DNA of 64,000 nucleotides from NCBI RefSeq assembly GCF_020089865.1, contig NZ_JAIRBM010000015.1, forward strand, positions 1 to 64,000, read 5' to 3'. Shown here one piece after another: positions 58,499 through 64,000 of this stretch (positions are counted from its first letter, which is position 1; the number at the start of each line of letters is the position of its first letter). The notes under the pieces were generated by a model. The model saw nothing but the letters and a program-made list of their open reading frames with translations, made no database searches and had not been told where the DNA came from. Origin of the DNA: Microvirga puerhi (lineage in GTDB: Bacteria; Pseudomonadota; Alphaproteobacteria; Rhizobiales; Beijerinckiaceae). The position numbers and the translations under genes were made by a program.

Positions 58499-59509
58499 AT
58501 GTTGCGTGATGCCGGCCTCATCTCCTGGGTTCTGACCGACGGCAAGGCCGGCGATGAACTACAGGCCCTGAGCGTGGCGGAGGCCCTCGGCCTCATGCCG
58601 GAGATTCGCCGCATCCGGCCGCAAGCGCCCTTCAGCTGGCTCATGCCCTGGGGGCCGATTGACCCGCGGGAGCGCCCAGCTGCCCATAACAGCCCTCTCC
58701 TGCCGCCCTTTCCGGACCTGCTGATCGGCTCCGGCCGCCGCGCCGTTCCCTATCTGCGGTTCGTGAAACATGCTTCCGGCGGGCGGACCTATACGGTGTT
58801 CCTGAAGGATCCCCGGACCGGCCCGAAAGCCGCCGATTTCATCTGGGCCCCATCCTACGACCGGATTCGGGGGCCGAATGTGCTCAATACGCTGACGCCG
58901 CCGCATCGCGTATCGGCGGCGCGCCTCGCATCGGCCCGAGCCCACCCCGACGCGCGCCTGATCACCCTGCCCCACCCCCGGGTAGGCGTCCTGGTCGGTG
59001 GCAACAGCCGCCATCATCGCTTCGGACCTGAGGATATCACTGCCTTCACGGCGCACCTGGAGCGCTTGGCCGCCAGCGGCGCGGGATTGATGATCTCCGC
59101 GTCGCGGCGAACGCCTCCCGCCCTACACGACGCCGTGGCCGATCTCGCCGACCGGCATAACGCCTTCCTATGGGACGGCACCGGAGAAAACCCTTTCGTG
59201 GCACTGCTTGCCCTGTCCGAAGCCGTGGTCGTCACGGCCGATTCCTTCAACATGGTCGGAGAAGCGGCGGCCACGGGGGTGCCGATCCTGGTCTTCGAGC
59301 CCAGCGGCGGGCATCCCAAGTTGCGTATGTTCCTGGATCAGCTTAAGGCCAAGGGAATTGTGCATGCCTTCGAAGGCCGCCTTGAAGGCACGCCTTACGA
59401 ACCGCTAGATTCAACATCTTTGATCGCGCGGGCTATCGCCGAAGGCCTGGCCCGCCACCGCCGCGCTCTCGGCCTGCCCGACGCCGCCTTCGCACTGGAG
59501 AACTCCTGA
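58499..59509 (+). CDS. ELM1-like (mitochondrial fission ELM1 family) protein
   Basis: This 336-residue protein opens SWVLTDGKAGDELQALSVAEALG, the typical ELM1 N-terminus, and includes VGVLVGGNSRHHRFG and LMISASRRTPPAL and TADSFNMVGEAAATGVPI, a glycosyltransferase-like (GT-B) C-terminal motif. The bacterial function is unknown. The stop TGA shares a base with the trxB ATG (TGATG), so translation is coupled. Confidence 0.9.
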   Translation: MLRDAGLISWVLTDGKAGDELQALSVAEALGLMPEIRRIRPQAPFSWLMPWGPIDPRERPAAHNSPLLPPFPDLLIGSGRRAVPYLRFVKHASGGRTYTVFLKDPRTGPKAADFIWAPSYDRIRGPNVLNTLTPPHRVSAARLASARAHPDARLITLPHPRVGVLVGGNSRHHRFGPEDITAFTAHLERLAASGAGLMISASRRTPPALHDAVADLADRHNAFLWDGTGENPFVALLALSEAVVVTADSFNMVGEAAATGVPILVFEPSGGHPKLRMFLDQLKAKGIVHAFEGRLEGTPYEPLDSTSLIARAIAEGLARHRRALGLPDAAFALENS

Positions 59510-60471
59510 TGGCCCAATCCCACGCCAAGCTCATCATCATCGGCTCCGGGCCGGCGGGCTATACGGCGGCGATCTATGCGGCACGCGCGCTCCTGGAGCC
59601 AGTCCTGATTTCGGGCTTCCAGCCCGGCGGCCAGCTCATGATCACCACGGATGTGGAAAACTATCCCGGCTTCGCGGATGTGATCCAGGGTCCCTGGCTC
59701 ATGGAGCAAATGCGCCTGCAGGCGGAGCATGTGGGGACGAAGATGGTGTCCGACCACATCGTGAAGGTCGATCTCAACACCCGTCCCTTCCGGATCGAGG
59801 GCGATTCTGGCGACGTCTATACCTGCGACTCCCTGGTCATCGCCACGGGTGCCCAGGCGAAATGGCTCGGCCTGCCGACGGAGGCCCAGTTCCAGGGCTT
59901 CGGCGTTTCGGCCTGCGCCACCTGTGACGGCTTCTTCTTCCGTGGCAAGGAGGTCGTGGTGGTCGGCGGCGGCAACACGGCCGTCGAGGAAGCACTCTAC
60001 CTTGCGCATCTCGCCAAGAAGGTGACGGTGGTGCACCGGAGGGATTCCTTCCGTGCCGAGCGCATCCTTCAGGACCGGCTGTTCAAGCACCCCAATATCG
60101 AAGTCGTCTGGAATTCCGCCGTCGAGGAGATCTGCGGCACGCAGGCGCCGCTCTCGGTAACGCATGTGAAGCTCAAGAACCTCGTGTCCGGCCAGGTCAC
60201 GGAGCACAGGACGGACGGCGTCTTCATCGCCATCGGCCACAAGCCGTCGACGGAGCTCTTCGCGGGCCAGCTCGATATGAAGCCGGGCGGATACCTGCTG
60301 ACCAAGCCGGACTCGACGGCGACCAACATTCCAGGCGTATTCGCGGCCGGCGACGTGACCGATGACGTGTTCCGCCAGGCGGTCACGGCCGCGGGAATGG
60401 GCTGCATGGCGGCCCTGGAAACCGAGCGCTATCTCGCAGCCCTGGAGGTGACTCAGCAGGCTGCTGAATGA
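59509..60471 (+). CDS. trxB: thioredoxin reductase
   Basis: This 320-residue NADPH-dependent flavoenzyme has the FAD motif GSGPAGYTAAIYAARA, redox-active CATC (Cys136-Cys139) and the NADPH-site motif VVGGGNTAVEEAL. The C-terminal block GVFAAGDVTDDVFRQAVTAAG completes it. It keeps thioredoxin reduced. GGAG lies just upstream. It is coupled to the ELM1-like gene by a one-base overlap (TGATG). Confidence 0.96.
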   Translation: MAQSHAKLIIIGSGPAGYTAAIYAARALLEPVLISGFQPGGQLMITTDVENYPGFADVIQGPWLMEQMRLQAEHVGTKMVSDHIVKVDLNTRPFRIEGDSGDVYTCDSLVIATGAQAKWLGLPTEAQFQGFGVSACATCDGFFFRGKEVVVVGGGNTAVEEALYLAHLAKKVTVVHRRDSFRAERILQDRLFKHPNIEVVWNSAVEEICGTQAPLSVTHVKLKNLVSGQVTEHRTDGVFIAIGHKPSTELFAGQLDMKPGGYLLTKPDSTATNIPGVFAAGDVTDDVFRQAVTAAGMGCMAALETERYLAALEVTQQAAE

Positions 60472-60545
60472 TTTCATAACAAGATTTGGTGAGTCTTCGG
60501 CCCGAATTCCTATTGCGTCGCGCCGAAGCTGGTAAGAGATAAGAA

Positions 60546-60566
60546 ACCCGGCATTGTAAGCCGGGT
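60546..60566. repeat. hairpin downstream of trxB
   Basis: The stem ACCCGGC / GCCGGGT has a seven-base loop, with no T-tract, between trxB and the LysR gene start. Confidence 0.45.
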
Positions 60567-60580
60567 GCCAGGGGAACGCT

Positions 60581-61471
60581 GTGGACTGGGACAAGATCCG
60601 GATTTTTTATACGGTTGCAGAAGCGGGAAGCTTCACGCGGGCCGGTGACGATCTGGGTCTGAGCCAGTCAGCAGTCAGCCGTCAGATCAGTGCTCTGGAA
60701 CGGGAGCTGAAAGCCCCCCTCTTCCACCGCCATGCTCGCGGCCTGATCCTGACCGAGCAGGGCGATCTGCTCTTCCGGGCCGCCCGTGACATGCGCATGC
60801 GGCTGGAAACCACGAAGGCCCGCCTCGTGGAGACGAGCGAGCGGCCCTCGGGCGTGCTCAAGGTGACCACCACCGTCGGCCTCGGGTCGATCTGGCTGGC
60901 CCAGCGGGTCGCCGAATTCCTCGATCTCTATCCGGATGTCCGGGTCGAGTTGATCCTCAACAACGAGGAGCTGGATCTGGCCATGCGCGAGGCGGACGTC
61001 GCCATTCGTCTCCGTCGGCCGGCCCAGCCCGATCTGATTCAGCGCCGCCTGTTCACGATTCACTTCCACGTCTATGCCTCCAACGATTACCTCAAGCGCT
61101 TCGGGGAACCGAAGACCCTGGAGGATCTGGACAAGCACCGGATCGTGTCGTTCGGCGGCCAGGAGCCCTCCTATCTCATGTCGGTGCACTGGCTTTCGAC
61201 AGCCGGTCGCGAGGGGAAGGAGCCGCGGCAGTATCACTACGTGGTCAACAACATTACAGCGCTCCGCTACGCCGTCGAGACCGGTGCCGGCATCGCCGTG
61301 CTGCCTGACTACGTGGTCGTCGGCAATCCGCACCTGACGCAGATCCTGCGCGATGTGGAGATGCCTTCCCTCGACAGCTATCTCGTCTACGCTGAAGAGA
61401 TGCGCTCCGTCGCGCGTGTGCAGGCCTTCCGGGACTTTCTCATCAGCAAGGCCCAGCGCTGGACGTACTAG
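60581..61471 (+). CDS. LysR family regulator
   Basis: This 296-residue protein has an N-terminal helix-turn-helix (IRIFYTVAEAGSFTRAGDDLGLSQSAVSRQI) and a C-terminal sensor domain (about 90-290) with VVNNITALRYAVETGAGIAVLP. Start GTG 60581. The target genes and inducer are unknown. It follows trxB, but a hairpin separates them. Confidence 0.9.
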   Translation: MDWDKIRIFYTVAEAGSFTRAGDDLGLSQSAVSRQISALERELKAPLFHRHARGLILTEQGDLLFRAARDMRMRLETTKARLVETSERPSGVLKVTTTVGLGSIWLAQRVAEFLDLYPDVRVELILNNEELDLAMREADVAIRLRRPAQPDLIQRRLFTIHFHVYASNDYLKRFGEPKTLEDLDKHRIVSFGGQEPSYLMSVHWLSTAGREGKEPRQYHYVVNNITALRYAVETGAGIAVLPDYVVVGNPHLTQILRDVEMPSLDSYLVYAEEMRSVARVQAFRDFLISKAQRWTY

Positions 61472-61876
61472 AGCGCATTTCCTGCTTCGAAATATTCCCT
61501 CATTCCCGCTCCCGTTTCATCGGATTGTCGAAAATGAGACGCGGGCACGTACTTGCGCCATCTGCTTTTAAGCATTGATAAGACTGCCGAATCCGAGCTG
61601 GATATCCAGCCAAGCTGAATAGCTCGTGCCGAATTTGACAGCTTAACGACACAAGCCATGCGCATAGTGCAGCCCTTTTATGAGGCATGCTGCATTGCAA
61701 AAGGGCGCAATGCAGCCGATATGAGCAGTGGCTGATTTCAACGCGGCATCGCTTTCTTCCTCCCAGCGCTGCCGTGTCGGCCGTTCCCTCTGGAAGGTTT
61801 TGACTTTTGTCGGACCTCACTTTAGCCGGGCTTCGTGCCCGGCTTTTTTTTGCTTGAGGCAGATATTCGTCGCAGT
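61472..61876. other. gap with hairpin and terminator, possible small RNA
   Basis: In 405 bases there is a TTGACA at 61635-61640, a 9-bp hairpin at 61690-61715 (CTGCATTGC/GCAATGCAG) and an intrinsic terminator at 61824-61851. No protein frame has a convincing start. Confidence 0.45.
61824..61851 (+). terminator. intrinsic terminator on the plus strand
   Basis: The stem AGCCGGGC / GCCCGGCT with a five-base loop is followed by eight T. It lies about 350 bases downstream of the LysR gene and close to the fadD stop on the other strand. Confidence 0.85.
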
Positions 61877-63601
61877 TCAGCTCCGCTGCGCGACGTCATC
61901 CTTGAGGAGGCGGCGCAGTACCTTGCCGACATTCGACTTTGGCAGCGTCTCGCGAAACTCGATTTTTCTCGGCACCTTATAGGCCGTGAGATTCTCGCGC
62001 GCGAAATGGCGCAGCGCTTCAGCCGTCAAGGATGGGTCCTTGCGCACCACATAGGCCGCTACGACCTCGCCGGAATGCTCGTCGGGCAGGCCGATGACAG
62101 CGGCCTCTAGAACTCCCGGATGCTGGGTCAGAACGTCCTCAACTTCGTTCGGATAGACGTTGAAACCCGAGACCAGGATCATGTCCTTCATGCGATCGAC
62201 GATCTTTATCTGACCGTCGGTCTGCAGCACCGCAACATCGCCCGTGCGGAAGAAGCCATCCGAGGTCATGACCTTGGCCGTCTCGTCGGGACGCATCCAA
62301 TAGCCGGCCATCACTTGCGGACCCTTGACACACAACTCGCCCCGTTCGCCGAGGGGAACGGCCGTGCCGTCGCTGGAGCGGATGGAGATCTGCGTCGAAG
62401 GAATGGGATAGCCGATGGTCCCGGTGAACTCCTCGATATCGAGCCTGTTGGCGCAGACGACCGGTGAGGTCTCGGACAGGCCGTAGCCTTCGACGATCGG
62501 CTGGCCCGTCACTTCCTTCCACTTCTTGGCAACCGCCGCCTGTGTCGCCATTCCGCCCGACACGGCGAAGACGAGTTGCGAGAAATCCACCTGCTCGATC
62601 CCAGGCGCGTGCGCGAGAGCGTTGTAGAGGGTATTGACCCCCGACATGAGCGTGATGCGCCGCGACTTCAGCGTCTTCACGAAGCCCGCGATGTCGCGCG
62701 GATTGGCGATGAGTAGCTGACAGCCGCCGATGCGCGTCATCAGGAGGCCGCAGACGGTCAATCCGAAAATGTGATAGAGCGGCAATGCGGCGACCATCAC
62801 ATGGTCCTCGCGTTCCCCGAAGAACGGACGCATCCAGGCTTCACATTGCAGGACGTTTGCCGCGACGTTGCTGTGAAGCAGAACCGCGCCCTTCGCCACA
62901 CCGGTCGTCCCGCCTGTATATTGCAGGAACGCGACGTCGTCGGGTGCGATTGCCACCGGATCAGGCCGCCGCGCTGCGCCCTGTGCCAGGACGGACTTGA
63001 AGGTCACCGCCTTCGGAAGATTAAACGGCTTCACCGCCTTCTTCACATGGCGCGACACGAAATTGACGATCATGCCTTTAAGTCCAAGGAGATCGCCGGG
63101 CGTCACAAGCACGACACGGTCGAACTGAACCTCATGCAAGGCCTCCTGCACAGTCGCACCGAAATTCTCGAGCACGAACAGGAAGCGTGCACCCGCATCC
63201 TTGGCCTGATGGGCGAATTCACGGGTGGTATAGAGCGGATTGACATTGACCACGGTGCCGCCGGCCATGAGGATGCCGAACAGGATCGCCGGATATGCCA
63301 TGACGTTCGGCAGCATGATCGCGACACGCTCGCCCTTCTTCAGCCCCTGGCCTTGAAGCCACGACGCGACGGCCTCCGCCGCACGGGACAGCTCCGCGTA
63401 GGTGATCCGCTTGCCGAAGCTGTCAGCCGCATACCGATGACCGTACTGGGTAACCCCTTCCCGGAACATATCGACCAGCGTCCCGACCTTGGCCTCATCG
63501 ATCGTCGCCGGAACTTTCGGCGGATAGAACTTCAGCCAGGGCTTGTCTGCTGCGGGGTCGGCGGTCCTCGCAACGGCGGATGCCGGTATCGTGGCGTTCA
63601 T
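61877..63601 (-). CDS. fadD: long-chain fatty-acid--CoA ligase
   Basis: This 574-residue ANL-family enzyme activates fatty acids with ATP and CoA for degradation or lipid use. The AMP-binding motif YTGGTTGVAKGAVLLH, then GYGLSETSP and GFFRTGDVAVLQ, and the catalytic Lys near PKSNVGKVLRR are present. ATG 63601 with a GGAGG site fits the FadD N-terminus; the open frame upstream is a shadow of the next gene. Confidence 0.95.
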   Translation of the reverse strand: MNATIPASAVARTADPAADKPWLKFYPPKVPATIDEAKVGTLVDMFREGVTQYGHRYAADSFGKRITYAELSRAAEAVASWLQGQGLKKGERVAIMLPNVMAYPAILFGILMAGGTVVNVNPLYTTREFAHQAKDAGARFLFVLENFGATVQEALHEVQFDRVVLVTPGDLLGLKGMIVNFVSRHVKKAVKPFNLPKAVTFKSVLAQGAARRPDPVAIAPDDVAFLQYTGGTTGVAKGAVLLHSNVAANVLQCEAWMRPFFGEREDHVMVAALPLYHIFGLTVCGLLMTRIGGCQLLIANPRDIAGFVKTLKSRRITLMSGVNTLYNALAHAPGIEQVDFSQLVFAVSGGMATQAAVAKKWKEVTGQPIVEGYGLSETSPVVCANRLDIEEFTGTIGYPIPSTQISIRSSDGTAVPLGERGELCVKGPQVMAGYWMRPDETAKVMTSDGFFRTGDVAVLQTDGQIKIVDRMKDMILVSGFNVYPNEVEDVLTQHPGVLEAAVIGLPDEHSGEVVAAYVVRKDPSLTAEALRHFARENLTAYKVPRKIEFRETLPKSNVGKVLRRLLKDDVAQRS

Positions 63602-63740
63602 TCTTGTTTCCTCCGCGTCGTATGCGGTTGTTTTTAGGGAGATGGTGTTCCCATTGCCAGCCAACTTGGCGTGACCGCCAGGTTTTGTCGATGGGCAGCA
63701 GCCTTGCCGCAGCGTCTCGTCCACGACTCGAAGGGATGCA

Positions 63741-63772
63741 CAAAAAGAGGCGGCCGGTGTTACCGGTCGCCT
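63741..63772 (-). terminator. intrinsic terminator of the EF-G-like gene
   Basis: The 11-bp stem AGGCGGCCGGT / ACCGGTCGCCT (one G-T pair) is followed by TTTTT on the minus strand, 33 bases beyond the stop. Confidence 0.8.
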
Positions 63773-63804
63773 CCGAAAAGCCTGTGCGCTAACGACAGAC
63801 CGGA

Positions 63805-64000
63805 TCAATGCGCCTTCTGCATGACCAGTTCGGCCGGGCGCCCGCTCAGTTCCGCCATATGGTCGAAGCGGGTCGAGAAGGTGCCGACGCCGGACGTTGC
63901 AGAACGCAGCTCGATGATGAGATCGCCGACCTCGGCCTCCGGAATAGTCGCGCTGATCACGTCCCATCCAGGCCACCCAGGACGGGCATCATAGCCAAGG
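63805..64000 (-). CDS. elongation factor G-like GTPase, C-terminal fragment (cut by window edge)
   Basis: Only the last 65 codons are visible. They read PEAEVGDLIIELRSATSGVG and FDHMAEL, matching domain V of the second EF-G paralogue (FusA2-like) common in Alphaproteobacteria rather than canonical FusA. The last two residues are Ala-His. The rest lies beyond base 64000. The family binds the ribosome as a translational GTPase; the role of this paralogue is unknown. Confidence 0.75.
   Translation of the reverse strand, partial: LGYDARPGWPGWDVISATIPEAEVGDLIIELRSATSGVGTFSTRFDHMAELSGRPAELVMQKAH

Overview
The window looks like a chromosome segment of an alphaproteobacterium of the order Hyphomicrobiales (Rhizobiales). 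Methylobacteriaceae such as Microvirga or Methylobacterium are my best guess. The reasons are a MucR/Ros regulator, a 663-residue RpoD with a Glu-rich insertion next to dnaG, a DnaG whose zinc site has been replaced by Ser/Asn/Ser, an ELM1-like gene coupled to trxB, a second EF-G paralogue, a CtrA-like box and a GC-rich sequence. The genus is inference.

Region 1 (1-8.4 kb) is loosely packed accessory DNA. It holds an IS481 transposase tail, a MucR-type regulator, an aldo/keto reductase, an FemAB/GNAT-like protein, an Old Yellow Enzyme and several small orphans.

Region 2 (8.4-16.6 kb) is a stress block: a ClpK/ClpG-type disaggregase, a periplasmic DegP protease, a YqhA membrane protein and a PilZ protein, facing a Kup potassium transporter. 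It resembles a reduced version of the transmissible locus of stress tolerance of other Proteobacteria.

Region 3 (16.9-24.7 kb) is the most unusual part. Two divergently transcribed Gly/Asn-rich proteins share repeat motifs and a similar C-terminus. They lie next to a type I secretion ABC exporter and its membrane-fusion partner. The exporter is split in two by an ATGA overlap and has an altered signature motif. A LuxR-type regulator with a degenerate receiver and a probable one-base deletion in its DNA-binding helix lies alongside.

Region 4 (24.9-40.3 kb) holds tRNA-Ile2(CAU), a class III nucleotide cyclase, an Fsr-like MFS pump, an AaeB/AaeX/AaeA-like efflux operon, a CDF metal exporter, a dicarboxylate symporter, and catalase facing oxyR.

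Region 5 (40.3-64 kb) is the core: rpoD, dnaG, yqeY, carA, carB, greA, trxB, fadD and the end of an EF-G paralogue. Small regulators and transporters lie between them. carA and carB are separated by about 5.2 kb. The gap before carB carries a pair of REP-like palindromes with compensatory changes, and greA has a short leader ending in a terminator just before its start codon.
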